A DNA stretch of 35,320 nucleotides from Allolucifera butyrica (lineage in GTDB: Bacteria; Bacillota; Negativicutes; Sporomusales; UPPP01), in assembly GCF_900476375.1 (NCBI RefSeq), contig NZ_UPPP01000089.1, forward strand, positions 1-35,320. The letters are read 5' to 3'. Position 1 is the first letter of the stretch. Every line of letters begins with the position of its first letter. Under the pieces are notes generated by a model. It had not been told where the DNA came from. It worked only from the letters and a program-made list of their open reading frames with translations, and made no database searches. Positions 8,219 through 15,903 of the stretch are shown here, one piece after another. Position numbers and translations under genes: made by a program.

Positions 8219-8785
8219 TTATGCAATCATTCGCCAAAAGGCATCGAACGCATCCATACAATGTTTGTCTGCGTTGGCCGAGTCATGGATCATGAAGTTG
8301 ATTGTCGTGTCAATAAGCGCACTCATCAAGGCGACGATGAACTCTAGCGGAGCATCACGCATCGGTCCATTCTCGCGGCTCCGTTCCAGAAGCTCACTGA
8401 TGTTAGTGAACGCGCGGCTCGCAGCCTGATGGCTCTCCGGGGTGATATCGTCTGATACGTATAAATGCGCGAGCGTCCTGCGTTTTTCGGGGTAGGACGT
8501 TGCCCAGCGCAGCAAGTGGGACCACATATAGAACGCCTGTTGGCGTATGTCACTCTCTTTCGGGAGTCCATCTAAGGCGGCCGTGGCCATCTCTGCTTTA
8601 AGTTCTAAGTAAAGCTGGTTCAACAAGTCGGCTTTCGTCTCAAAGTAGGTGAAGAGTGACCCATTAGAGACGCCAGCCTCCTTTGCAATCGCTGCCGTAG
8701 CTCCCCCTAGCCCCTGTGCGGCGATTATGCGTATCGCCGCTGACATTATCGCATTCCGTCTATCGTCACTTCTTGGTCTGGCCAT
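8219..8785 (-). CDS. TetR/AcrR family transcriptional repressor
   Basis: 188-aa regulator. Residues 8-55 are the TetR helix-turn-helix (RNAIMSAAIRIIAAQGLGG...IAKEAGVSNGSLFTYFETKADLL); the remainder is a helical ligand domain. Codon usage is GC-richer than the neighbours, as for the SDR gene downstream, so the two may have arrived together. Its own promoter (8824-8852) contains an 18-bp site resembling another at 8186-8203, fitting autoregulation plus control of the downstream flavodoxin and SDR genes. The ligand is unknown; such TetR-SDR pairs often answer to electrophiles or quinones (family-level expectation only). Confidence 0.88.
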   Translation of the reverse strand: MARPRSDDRRNAIMSAAIRIIAAQGLGGATAAIAKEAGVSNGSLFTYFETKADLLNQLYLELKAEMATAALDGLPKESDIRQQAFYMWSHLLRWATSYPEKRRTLAHLYVSDDITPESHQAASRAFTNISELLERSRENGPMRDAPLEFIVALMSALIDTTINFMIHDSANADKHCMDAFDAFWRMIA

Positions 8786-8823
8786 ACTTTTTCTCCCTAA
8801 GCTGTATTACTAAATATATTATT

Positions 8824-8852
8824 ATATTATCAGAGAGTGGCCAGTCAGTCAA
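8824..8852 (-). promoter_or_regulatory. tetR promoter with overlapping operator
   Basis: On the minus strand TTGACT (8852-8847), a 17-base spacer and TAATAT (8829-8824) form a good housekeeping promoter. The operator copy TGACTGACTGGCCACTCT (8851-8834) covers the -35 box and spacer, which would give direct repression. Confidence 0.65.
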
Positions 8853-8945
8853 TATTCTGCGATCTATTTTCTTACCCTTTAGCTTTCTAACCTTCCCTCA
8901 AATCTTCCCAGGCTCCTATGTTAATCCTAATGCAACTTTTCAATT

Positions 8946-9683
8946 TTATTTTTCTAACCCTTCACGAGCCGGATTGTAATAATAAAATAGCACCGGTACA
9001 GCTAAAATTGATATACAGCTGAAAACGTCTGAAATAAAAGATACATGGAAACCAGATGAACCATACCAGAAGAACAAATATGCCAATACGAGGAATAATA
9101 ACCGCTTTCTGGTTCGTAAATCGGAGACCCCCATTACCACATACGCTCTGGAAACTTCAAATTTTAAAACTTCCCATACTCCCATAACAACGAATAATGT
9201 ACCAGGAATAAAGACAATCCATGGTGATAGATTCAAGCCTTGTATAAAATGGCCAATATCCCCGCGTAAAAGCCCATCATGATAAGCGGTAAAAGTTCTG
9301 ATGGGTATGTAATCCAAAACTTGACCAAGATTAGATAACGTAAACCAGAATAGAAAGTACCATAATATCTTGTTGTTCTTTATTTGCCGTTTTGATAAAA
9401 GCATTACGCCAAGCAAGTAAAGAATTCCACCCAAAATAATTGGGCTAATGGCTATTATTGACACAATTTTTCCTTTACCTTCAGCCAAAATCGACTTGTA
9501 ATCAATTAGCTCCCAAGCAGATAGCAATGTCCAGTCTCCATAATAAATATCAAACGGACTTGCTTTATATCCGTAGATCCATGCTATTGTGCTATGTGTC
9601 CATTCATGAAGTAACATTGACAAATGATGCGCTAAAAAAATAGTTATAATAGTGGTAATTGACACTCTAGCGATCTTATCCAC
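8946..9683 (-). CDS. Putative membrane zinc metalloprotease (HExxH, M50-like)
   Basis: Polytopic membrane protein of 245 aa if started at GTG 9683, which has AAGGGG about 11 bases upstream. Residues 26-30 read HEWTH in a hydrophobic segment (LLHEWTHSTIAWIYGY), a zinc-binding HExxH as in intramembrane M50 proteases. Near residues 124-137 DYIPIRTFTAYHDG resembles the second M50 motif supplying the third ligand. Five or six further hydrophobic segments follow. The same frame is open upstream to an ATG at 9806, but those 41 codons mostly run through repeat families A and B, so they are probably not native. I do not recognise a named subfamily; protease activity is inferred from the motifs. Confidence 0.65.
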   Translation of the reverse strand: MDKIARVSITTIITIFLAHHLSMLLHEWTHSTIAWIYGYKASPFDIYYGDWTLLSAWELIDYKSILAEGKGKIVSIIAISPIILGGILYLLGVMLLSKRQIKNNKILWYFLFWFTLSNLGQVLDYIPIRTFTAYHDGLLRGDIGHFIQGLNLSPWIVFIPGTLFVVMGVWEVLKFEVSRAYVVMGVSDLRTRKRLLFLVLAYLFFWYGSSGFHVSFISDVFSCISILAVPVLFYYYNPAREGLEK

Positions 9684-9739
9684 AATAATCCCACCCCTTT
9701 GCAAGGCAATAAAGACGCCTAGAAATGCACATAAAAACA

Positions 9740-9770
9740 GTGTCAAGGGGACGGGGTTGTCGACACCCCT
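9740..9770. repeat. REP-like palindrome, family A (GTGTC type)
   Basis: Contains GTGTCAAGGGGACGGGG followed by TTGTCGACACCCC. The GTGTC/GACAC arms and the AAGGGG/CCCCTT arms can pair. It is nearly identical to 16813-16844 and touches family B copy 2. Confidence 0.7.
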
Positions 9771-9775
9771 TTGAA

Positions 9776-9894
9776 CTATACCTATTTTCCGAAAAACTAT
9801 GACCATTTCTCGTTTATTTCAAAATGCCTACACCCTTTATTTCCCATAAAAAACAAAACTCCTGCCAAGTTCTACATATTGGGGCAGAAGTTTA
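9776..9894 (-). repeat. Dispersed repeat family B, copy 2 (contains terminator)
   Basis: Almost identical to 6131-6247. The minus-strand hairpin AAACTTCTGCC (9893-9883) with GGCAGGAGTTT (9866-9856) is followed by TTGTTTTTT. The 16-codon ORF (9847-9797) differs from copy 1 by one silent GAG/GAA change. The element also supplies the stop codon of the small ORF at 9892-10005. Confidence 0.75.
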
Positions 9895-10005
9895 ATGATG
9901 ATAGAAAATCAAGCTTTTTATCCAATACCTGTTCCCGGCCTGACCAAGCCCTCCAGTCACGGCTTTACTGTCAGTAGTACATGCTGGTCTAAGTGATATT
10001 CGCAT
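9892..10005 (-). pseudogene. Truncated GNAT-like N-terminus
   Basis: 37-codon ORF MRISLRPACTTDSKAV... with AGAGGCGG before the ATG. The opening resembles the first beta strand of GNAT acetyltransferases (I-x-L-R-P-A-x-x-x-D). The frame ends at a stop inside family B copy 2, so the rest of the gene seems to have been lost at the repeat. The family assignment rests on about 16 residues and is tentative. Confidence 0.3.
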
Positions 10006-10218
10006 TGTTATACCGCCTCTTTGATAACTCTGCCAATTTTTCGGCTCGTTTTTTTACTGCTGGGCTTCCTGATAATATTCCTTGTTCAATCTTTCCAAGT
10101 GCAAGGTTTCTATAATCAATATGTCTATCTGCAATTTCGGCTATCGCCTGCAGTGAATTACTTGACCGATAGACCTCAAATCCCCACCTTGCTGCAACCG
10201 GGCAATAATGTCATTCAT
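9989..10218 (-). pseudogene. Small helical (HEAT-like?) gene with frameshift
   Basis: A good ribosome site (GGGAGGT) precedes ATG 10218. The first frame gives MNDIIARLQQGGDLRSIG and stops soon after. Near 10160-10166 the open frame shifts and continues SNSLQAIAEIADRHIDYRNL, then GKIEQGILSGSPAVKKRAEK, ending at 9989. Joined, this makes about 75 residues with alternating helices like a HEAT-type repeat pair. One indel therefore breaks an otherwise plausible small gene. Sequencing error cannot be excluded; the function is unknown. Confidence 0.5.
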
Positions 10219-10339
10219 TAGAATACCTCCCTCGCACATCTTGCCATTTATTTCTTTGTTTTTCCTTTATTCTATCATTTGCCGGCGTAATGACGGCTCC
10301 CTTATCGTCTGCGGGTCTATTATTATTATGTCTGTTCTT

Positions 10340-11539
10340 TCAAACCTTGCCTCCCAACAGGGTTGCTTCCTTTGTTAGGGGGCTATATGCCACAAAAACA
10401 TGGTTTCCCACCTCCGGTATACGCAAGGTATGAACCGGTTCCTCAATTAACGCTTTGATTTCATTATCCTCAACAGTTACTCCGATCTTTACTAGCGGAT
10501 TTTGACCCCAACAAACCTTGGATGTTTCCACGTAATCGACTTTGGCAATTCCCCGTTTTTGTTTTTGCAGCCTTGCTTTTTTACTGTAGTTCTCTCGCCA
10601 ACAATAATTACTGATATTCATGCCTGGCTGTAAATTACTTGTTTTAGGCATCTGAGCCACTATCTCCACTTCAATTACACTATTATCAAAGGCTACTTGG
10701 GCCTTAATGAAAAAAAATTCATCGTCACCCATATAATAACCGGACGGGTTAACCGTTGTCAGGTGATATACTGCTTGACTAATATCGCCGAATTTACTTC
10801 GCGCCTCATATTTATACTCTGGACTGCGGCTAAAGACTCCCGTGGCTCTTTCATCAACATAACTATACACCATTTCTACCATCTCCCCTCTCTCGTAAGG
10901 AGCAAAGGAAGGAGCTAGTAAGGTATATGGGATTTCCCGGCTACCATTCTCTGGGACATTGACTTTAAACACAACATTCTGTATTGGATGGCCGTTAATA
11001 TATTGACCGCTATTCGCTACTTGGATGACCTCAGTAAACGTCGGATATTTGTCTTTGCCAAAAGGAGCAACTGCTGCCGCAAGATTATTTTCCTGATGTT
11101 CGGGCATCGACGTATACAGATTAGCAAGGAGACGATTTAGTTCATTGTCTTGGGAGGTATAGTGTTCTAACTTATTGGTGTATTCCTGGCTTAAAATGAT
11201 CGCCTCCTCAATTTTATTTGGGTTATACGCTACCGTCACTTGAGATCCAACTTGCACTTGCGGTATCGAAATCAAAGGAACTACCTGCTTAATAACAAGC
11301 TGCACCGGTTGCCTGTTTTCAGGGTAGGCAGTAACCCAAATTCTCAGTTGCGGCTGGTCGTTTATCATTGTTCCAGTCTGTTCCGCCCTATCAATTCTTG
11401 CCAAGGCCACAACTCCGGTCGAAGATAATTTTTTCATCAGCCGACTATCCCGGCTTGCCAAACGGAGTATAAAATAACAGAAAATTACCGTTATCGCCAG
11501 ACAGATCAAAAGAATTACTAAATCCTGTAGATCATCCAT
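10340..11539 (-). CDS. Membrane-anchored protein with three similar beta domains, function unknown
   Basis: 399 aa. Residues 6-28 form one transmembrane helix; the rest is soluble. Three segments look related: about 40-115 (GVVALARIDRAEQTGTMINDQPQLRIWV...VTVAYNP), about 165-260 (TEVIQVANSGQYINGHPIQNVVFKV...VEMVYSY) and about 330-397 (GIAKVDYVETSKVCWGQNPLVKIGV...VFVAYSP). Each opens with a strand, has a turn with a conserved N/G-x-x-P, and ends with V-x-V-x-Y. This recalls DUF3592-like beta folds on membrane anchors, where the first repeat type (TGTMINDQPQL) is common. No catalytic motif is seen. It stands alone on its strand, and remnants and repeats follow it. The role is unknown; a surface or envelope scaffold is one possibility. 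Confidence 0.7.
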   Translation of the reverse strand: MDDLQDLVILLICLAITVIFCYFILRLASRDSRLMKKLSSTGVVALARIDRAEQTGTMINDQPQLRIWVTAYPENRQPVQLVIKQVVPLISIPQVQVGSQVTVAYNPNKIEEAIILSQEYTNKLEHYTSQDNELNRLLANLYTSMPEHQENNLAAAVAPFGKDKYPTFTEVIQVANSGQYINGHPIQNVVFKVNVPENGSREIPYTLLAPSFAPYERGEMVEMVYSYVDERATGVFSRSPEYKYEARSKFGDISQAVYHLTTVNPSGYYMGDDEFFFIKAQVAFDNSVIEVEIVAQMPKTSNLQPGMNISNYCWRENYSKKARLQKQKRGIAKVDYVETSKVCWGQNPLVKIGVTVEDNEIKALIEEPVHTLRIPEVGNHVFVAYSPLTKEATLLGGKV

Positions 11540-11791
11540 ACTCTCAATTCCTTCTTGTCAAATATATAGCCCCAACTGGACGGAATTAAATCAATGCACG
11601 CTATATTACCATCGTCCGTTCCAGTTATTCTATAGTTACAACCATCAATTTGGCTAAATTGGAATTTCTCTCAGGGATAACTTGTATATTATTGGACAAT
11701 AGCCGTGTAGGCATTTTACTACGATTATTTTCTTCATACGTATGGAATTTCCTTCCTTTTCAACCTCCTCCACACAAAAAAGCCCCGCAAA

Positions 11792-11830
11792 GACGAGTCA
11801 GAGGACGAGTCAGGGGACGGTTCGCAATTG
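11792..11830. repeat. REP-like palindrome, family A (GAGTC type)
   Basis: Contains GACGAGTCAGAGGACGAGTC then AGGGGACGGTTCG. GACGAGTCAG occurs twice in near tandem, as at 34964-34990. It supplies the last codons and stop of the gene at 11810-12382. Confidence 0.7.
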
Positions 11831-12382
11831 ACATATAATGCCGTTGGAAAAATCATCCGCCATCATTAATATCTCTTTCTCGATTTTATTAAATGTCTCG
11901 ATACTTCTGGAATAATCCTCCTTAAGCATCGCGACAGCCTCCTCTTTTGTTAATGCCAAATGGGTAAACCACATTTCTCTCATACATTCAACAGACCAAT
12001 TAGGGTTAATTTGATTTAGGAAACATACGATTTCCTCGGCATTTTCATACCACCTTTTTTCAGCGTCCACCGCAGCTCTACTATCTCCAGCCTTTGCCGC
12101 CTTCACAAGTTCCGCCGCAATAACCAGATGATCCCTTATCAAGCGTTCAAATTCGAATGCGATTTCATTTCCATAGAAACGGCAAAATACTTTAGCAAAA
12201 TCAGGTGCGTTACGCAGAAGCCGCTCCGTAGTTTGCTCCAAGTCCGGCAAATCAAACACAATACCTAAGATAACCATTCTGGTCCAATAAACATGTTGCT
12301 CCCAGAGCAAACGGAAACAGTCCCTTAAATGAACTTCCGTTTCGCTTAAACAACATTCGCTGCTATAGTAAGGATTAAACAT
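11810..12382 (-). CDS. Conserved unknown helical protein (~190 aa)
   Basis: Soluble, all-helical protein rich in His, Trp and Glu: HLRDCFRLLWEQHVYWTRM, then GIVFDLPDLEQTTERLLRNA, FCRFYGNEIAFEFERLIRDH and a C-terminal helix. I recognise the pattern as a clostridial/negativicute family sometimes labelled acetylglutamate kinase without support; it has no kinase motif. Regularly spaced His/Glu residues might bind metal (inference). The start is ATG 12382, since AAAGGAGG lies 8 bases before it; an upstream TTG at 12403 overlaps that site. The final residues (CQLRTVP) are encoded by REP family A, so the C-terminus has been altered. No operon partner is evident. Confidence 0.7.
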   Translation of the reverse strand: MFNPYYSSECCLSETEVHLRDCFRLLWEQHVYWTRMVILGIVFDLPDLEQTTERLLRNAPDFAKVFCRFYGNEIAFEFERLIRDHLVIAAELVKAAKAGDSRAAVDAEKRWYENAEEIVCFLNQINPNWSVECMREMWFTHLALTKEEAVAMLKEDYSRSIETFNKIEKEILMMADDFSNGIICQLRTVP

Positions 12383-12447
12383 ATAGCTTTCCTCCTTTAA
12401 CACTATATGTTACATAATATGTTTTTACACAAATTTCTGACACTCTA

Positions 12448-12477
12448 GGAAGCAAAGGGACGTTCTTTTTGCTTTCT
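12448..12477. repeat. REP-like palindrome, family A (AAGCAAAGG type)
   Basis: GAAGCAAAGGGACGTTC followed by TTTTTGCTTTC forms an imperfect hairpin. It is the same type as the perfect copy at 29224-29254. Confidence 0.6.
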
Positions 12478-12530
12478 ACGTACTCACACCTTAAAAATAA
12501 TACTTTGGTTCATCCTTCAGGAACATACAA

Positions 12531-12549
12531 GGGACAGTTTCATTGTCCC
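12531..12549. repeat. REP-like palindrome, family A (GGGACA type)
   Basis: GGGACA, 7-base loop, TGTCCC. A second short hairpin (AGAAC/GTTCT around ACGGG) lies about 15 bases downstream. Together with 12448-12477, the 390-base gap 12383-12772 contains only repeats and the terminator at 12653-12705; no gene is supported there. Confidence 0.55.
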
Positions 12550-12652
12550 ACTGATTTGTCAAAAGAACGGGGTTCTCGATATTTTCCTGCATTCGCGACA
12601 CTACTAATCTAATAATTGATAATTTTTTATTAATCAGACATACAAACAGAAA

Positions 12653-12705
12653 GCCGGTCAAGGTGCACATCAAACTTCACCTCAACCGGCCTGTTTTTTG
12701 TTTTT
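12653..12705. terminator. Intrinsic terminator downstream of ttdB
   Basis: GCCGGT (12653-12658) pairs with ACCGGC (12685-12690) and AGGTG with CACCT inside. On the plus strand it is followed by CTGTTTTTTGTTTTT; on the minus strand by CTTTCTGTTTG. The better T-tract is on the plus strand, but only a minus-strand operon (ttd) ends here, 68 bases upstream, so bidirectional use is likely. Confidence 0.55.
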
Positions 12706-12772
12706 ATTCAATCTGCTCTCGTCATATACCACTTTTTCGTTAACGCAAAATATAGGCCAATATCAGCAGTCA

Positions 12773-13384
12773 TTATTTGATAAAGCTGACATGCTTGCAA
12801 ATTTCAGCAATTACTTTCTCCTTTATTTGATTGAACTTCACTTTATTTTCTTCAAAAAGATTTCGTCCGTGTGTATCAATTGAAACAATGAGCGGACCGA
12901 ATTCTTTGACCTTGCATGTCCATAATGTTTCTGGCATACCGAGGTCTTTCCAATTGGCATCCTCTATTTTTTCCACGCAAGTCGCAGCTACTACTGCACA
13001 TCCCGCAGGAAAGACTGCATGAATGGCTTTATAATCGCGACAACCTTTCATTGTACCTTCACCCATACCACCTTTGCCAACAATAAGCTTGACCCCGGTT
13101 TCCTTAATGAATTCCTCTTCAAACTTTTCCATGCGCATACTGGTTGTTGGGCCAACGGATACCATTTCGTACTGATTTTCATCTATTGTTCTAATGATCG
13201 GCCCTGCGTGGAAAATGGCACCGCCATCAATATCAACCGGTAAATTGCGCCCTTCTTCAATGAGCCGGCGATGGGCTACATCGCGGCATGTCGTAATGTA
13301 TCCATTCAAATACACGATATCGCCTATGTTGATATCTTCCAAGTCTTCCGCTTTAATCGGTGTTGTTAAAATTTTCTTTGCCAT
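12773..13384 (-). CDS. ttdB: L(+)-tartrate dehydratase, beta subunit
   Basis: 203-aa beta subunit of a class I Fe-S hydro-lyase. With TtdA it dehydrates L-tartrate to oxaloacetate in the cytoplasm. The sequence follows E. coli TtdB closely over its full length: [13 protein letters not shown] at the start, [54 protein letters not shown], and [15 protein letters not shown] near the end. A class I fumarase beta subunit is the alternative; the match to TtdB in both subunits and the transporter/LysR context favour tartrate. The ATG overlaps the ttdA stop (TGATG), so translation is coupled, with GGAGGT upstream. It is the last gene of a three-gene operon. Confidence 0.88.
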   Translation of the reverse strand: MAKKILTTPIKAEDLEDINIGDIVYLNGYITTCRDVAHRRLIEEGRNLPVDIDGGAIFHAGPIIRTIDENQYEMVSVGPTTSMRMEKFEEEFIKETGVKLIVGKGGMGEGTMKGCRDYKAIHAVFPAGCAVVAATCVEKIEDANWKDLGMPETLWTCKVKEFGPLIVSIDTHGRNLFEENKVKFNQIKEKVIAEICKHVSFIK

Positions 13385-14283
13385 CAGAATTCCACCTCCG
13401 TATGAGAATTAATCGCATAATTCAGGTCTCTGTCAAAAACTATGTGCCCGCGGCGGTGTGACCAGCAGCCAACATTAACGGCTACACCGATAACCGACGG
13501 GTGCCTTGCCGTATTTTCAATATGAACGCCAAGTACAGAATTCTTTCCTGTAAGTCCCTGTGGACCTAACCCAATTTTATTAATACCATCTTCTAATAAT
13601 TTTTCCATCGAGGCGGCACGTTCATTGGGATTATGCATTCCGAGCGGACGCATCAACGCTTTTTTAGAAAGTACAGCTGCCGTTTCAATAGAAGTTGCAA
13701 TACCAACACCAACTAATAGTGGTGGGCAGGCATTAAGACCATAGCTTGTCATAACATCTAGCACAAAGCGAGTTACGCCCTCATATCCTTCGCCCGGCAT
13801 GAGCACCATAGCTTTGCCAGGCAGGCTGCATCCGCCGCCAGCCATGTACGTATCAATTTCAAGTTTATCATCTTCGGGAATAATATCCCAAAAAATTGTT
13901 GGAACTCCTTTTCCCACGTTTTTGCCAGTATTATATTCATCAAAAGATTCGACACTGTTATGACGCAGCGGCGCATCCTTTGTAGCCTGAATGACTGCCT
14001 CCCGTAAAATTTCTTCCATGGCTCCGATATAGGGGAAATTGGCGCCGCACTGAAGAAAGAATTGGATAGCACCCGTATCCTGGCAGCTTGGCCGATTTAG
14101 CCGGACGGCAAGTTCTTGATTTTTAAACATCGTCTCATAGATAACCTTTGCCAGCGGAGTATCTTCTTCTGCCTCAAGCGCCTGCAATTTTTTTCTTACA
14201 TCATCAGGTAATACTTTGCCTGTATAAGCCACAAATTTTGCAATTGTATCCGTTAAACGAAATACCGCTTCGTCCTTTCTCAT
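13384..14283 (-). CDS. ttdA: L(+)-tartrate dehydratase, alpha subunit
   Basis: 299-aa catalytic subunit carrying the oxygen-labile 4Fe-4S cluster. Three conserved Cys are visible: Cys67 (RPSCQDTG), Cys152 (GGGCSLPG) and Cys273 (VGCWSHRRG). Other blocks match E. coli Ttd[51 protein letters not shown]. The length is almost that of E. coli TtdA. ATG 14283 is preferred because AAGAGG lies 9 bases upstream; ATG 14292 touches that site. Cotranscribed between the transporter and ttdB. Product oxaloacetate can be reduced or decarboxylated in fermentation. Class I fumarase remains a possible secondary activity. Confidence 0.88.
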   Translation of the reverse strand: MRKDEAVFRLTDTIAKFVAYTGKVLPDDVRKKLQALEAEEDTPLAKVIYETMFKNQELAVRLNRPSCQDTGAIQFFLQCGANFPYIGAMEEILREAVIQATKDAPLRHNSVESFDEYNTGKNVGKGVPTIFWDIIPEDDKLEIDTYMAGGGCSLPGKAMVLMPGEGYEGVTRFVLDVMTSYGLNACPPLLVGVGIATSIETAAVLSKKALMRPLGMHNPNERAASMEKLLEDGINKIGLGPQGLTGKNSVLGVHIENTARHPSVIGVAVNVGCWSHRRGHIVFDRDLNYAINSHTEVEF

Positions 14284-14330
14284 ACCTATCATCCTCTTTC
14301 TACTTTTATATTTACTTTTGCGCCAGAACT

Positions 14331-15650
14331 TTACTTAAGCTCAACACGCTTAATTTCTCCAACAATAAACAGGTAACAAAGAATTGCAATCAAACAATGT
14401 GCGGCAATAAATACTAGCGCATCATTGTATGACCCTGTTATTTTAATAATATAGCCGATGGTAATCGGAGTGATAATACTGGTAAGATTGCCAAAAATGT
14501 TTAATACCCCACCACTTACACCCACGATTGCCTTCGGCGCAGTATCAGAATTCACTGCCCAACCAAGTTGGCCAAATCCTTTACCAAAAAACGCCACCGA
14601 CATAATAGCAATAACCATAAATACACTATCCACATAGTTACAAATAATTATTGTCATGCCTAATAACATTCCCAACACAATTGGTACTTTTCGAGCTACG
14701 GTTAAGGAATATCCTTTTTTCAATAAGAAGTCGGATAAAATACCGCCTAAAATGCCACCGGCAAAACCAAATATCGCTGGTACAGATGCGGCAAAGCCAG
14801 CTTTAAGAATTGACAATCCCCGAGCCTGCACCAGATAAACTGGAAACCAGGTGATAAAGAAATATATCGTGGCATTAATACAGTATTGCGCAATATAAAT
14901 ACCTATCATCATCCGATTGTGCAGCAGTTGTTTAACATATTTCATGATAGACTCATTCTTCTTAGCTCCAGCATTGGTCTGATCCATATCAACCAAACCG
15001 CCGCCTTCTACAATATATTGAATCTCCGCTTCATTAGCCATCGGATGATCTTTGGGGTTATGAATGAACTTCTTCCACACTAACGTAAATAGCATTGCCA
15101 ATATGCCCATGAACCAAAAAGCATAATACCAGCCAAAAGTAAATATAATCCATCCCATTAAAGGCGCAAAAATTACAGTAGCAGCAGCTTGGCCCGCGCT
15201 AAAAATAGCTGCGGCGGTACCACGCTCCGCAGCAGGAAACCATGCCGCAACAATTCTACTATTTGCTGGAAAAGTAGGTGATTCTGCAGCTCCAGATAAT
15301 AACCGTAAAATAAATAGAGTAACAAATGCAGTTCCTACAGCTAGAAAACCGGTAAATCCTTGAAGTATTGAACTTAACGCCCAGAAAAAAATACTAAATG
15401 CATATACTCTTTTTGAGCCAAATCGATCTAACCAGTATCCTCCTGGCAACTGGCATATAACATATGCCCAGCCAAAGGCTGAAAAGATATAGCCCATTGC
15501 TACCGGGCCCATATGAAATTGTTTTTCTATCCCCGAACCAGCGAGCGAAATAGTAGCACGGTCGGCGTAATTTATTACGGTAATAAGAAACAAGATGGCC
15601 ACGGTTATCCAACGAACATTCGTCTTCTTTACATCCTTAGCAACATTCAT
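14331..15650 (-). CDS. MFS transporter of the ACS family, probable tartrate uptake
   Basis: 439-aa, 12-segment transporter. The N-terminus VRWITVAILFLITVINYADRATISLAG is typical of anion:cation symporters of the GudP/GarP/ExuT/tartrate group. MFS motif A appears as GYWLDRFGSKRVY, and RLLSGAAESPTFPANSRIVAAWFP matches the group's TM4-TM5 block. It opens the operon with ttdA and ttdB, so a dicarboxylate sugar-acid such as L-tartrate is the expected substrate with proton symport. E. coli uses the unrelated antiporter TtdT, so this is a different uptake solution. GGGGTGG precedes the ATG. The promoter should lie in the 253-base divergent region with the LysR gene. Confidence 0.85.
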   Translation of the reverse strand: MNVAKDVKKTNVRWITVAILFLITVINYADRATISLAGSGIEKQFHMGPVAMGYIFSAFGWAYVICQLPGGYWLDRFGSKRVYAFSIFFWALSSILQGFTGFLAVGTAFVTLFILRLLSGAAESPTFPANSRIVAAWFPAAERGTAAAIFSAGQAAATVIFAPLMGWIIFTFGWYYAFWFMGILAMLFTLVWKKFIHNPKDHPMANEAEIQYIVEGGGLVDMDQTNAGAKKNESIMKYVKQLLHNRMMIGIYIAQYCINATIYFFITWFPVYLVQARGLSILKAGFAASVPAIFGFAGGILGGILSDFLLKKGYSLTVARKVPIVLGMLLGMTIIICNYVDSVFMVIAIMSVAFFGKGFGQLGWAVNSDTAPKAIVGVSGGVLNIFGNLTSIITPITIGYIIKITGSYNDALVFIAAHCLIAILCYLFIVGEIKRVELK

Positions 15651-15743
15651 ATGTCCACCCCTATAGACTTGCTAGCACAAATCTAAGCTTTCCTTTCTTT
15701 GATAGATTAATTTAAACCAATTCTTTTGTCTCTTCTTAATATA

Positions 15744-15764
15744 CTTAATTTAATGTAAATTAAG
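15744..15764. promoter_or_regulatory. Perfect inverted repeat, likely LysR binding site
   Basis: CTTAATTTA and TAAATTAAG form a perfect 9-bp inverted repeat around a 3-base centre. It lies about 90 bases upstream of the transporter and 140 bases upstream of the lysR-type gene, in their shared intergenic region, and contains the T-N11-A pattern expected of LysR sites. Confidence 0.6.
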
Positions 15765-15864
15765 ATAAGTCAGTTTTTTCTTGCAAAGTTGCGCGCTCCT
15801 TTACACGATTTAAAGTATAAGCTATACTCATAAATAAGTCTAATACGTAAAATTATATAAACAT

Positions 15865-15882
15865 TATAGGTTTCTGCCTATA
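15865..15882 (+). promoter_or_regulatory. Small hairpin in leader of lysR-type gene
   Basis: TATAGG, 6-base loop, CCTATA, ending 1 base before the AAAGGAG ribosome site. It may tune translation or mark an operator half; function unproven. Confidence 0.3.
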
Positions 15883-15903
15883 CAAAGGAGCAGATATATC
15901 CCA

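Noticed and set aside
12491..12673. 60-codon minus frame in the gap before ttdB
   Set aside because: It consists largely of REP-derived sequence and the terminator stem.
12773..14283. Class I fumarase as the primary call
   Set aside because: Both subunits follow the tartrate dehydratase pattern closely and sit with a sugar-acid type MFS carrier and divergent LysR; fumarase kept as an alternative.
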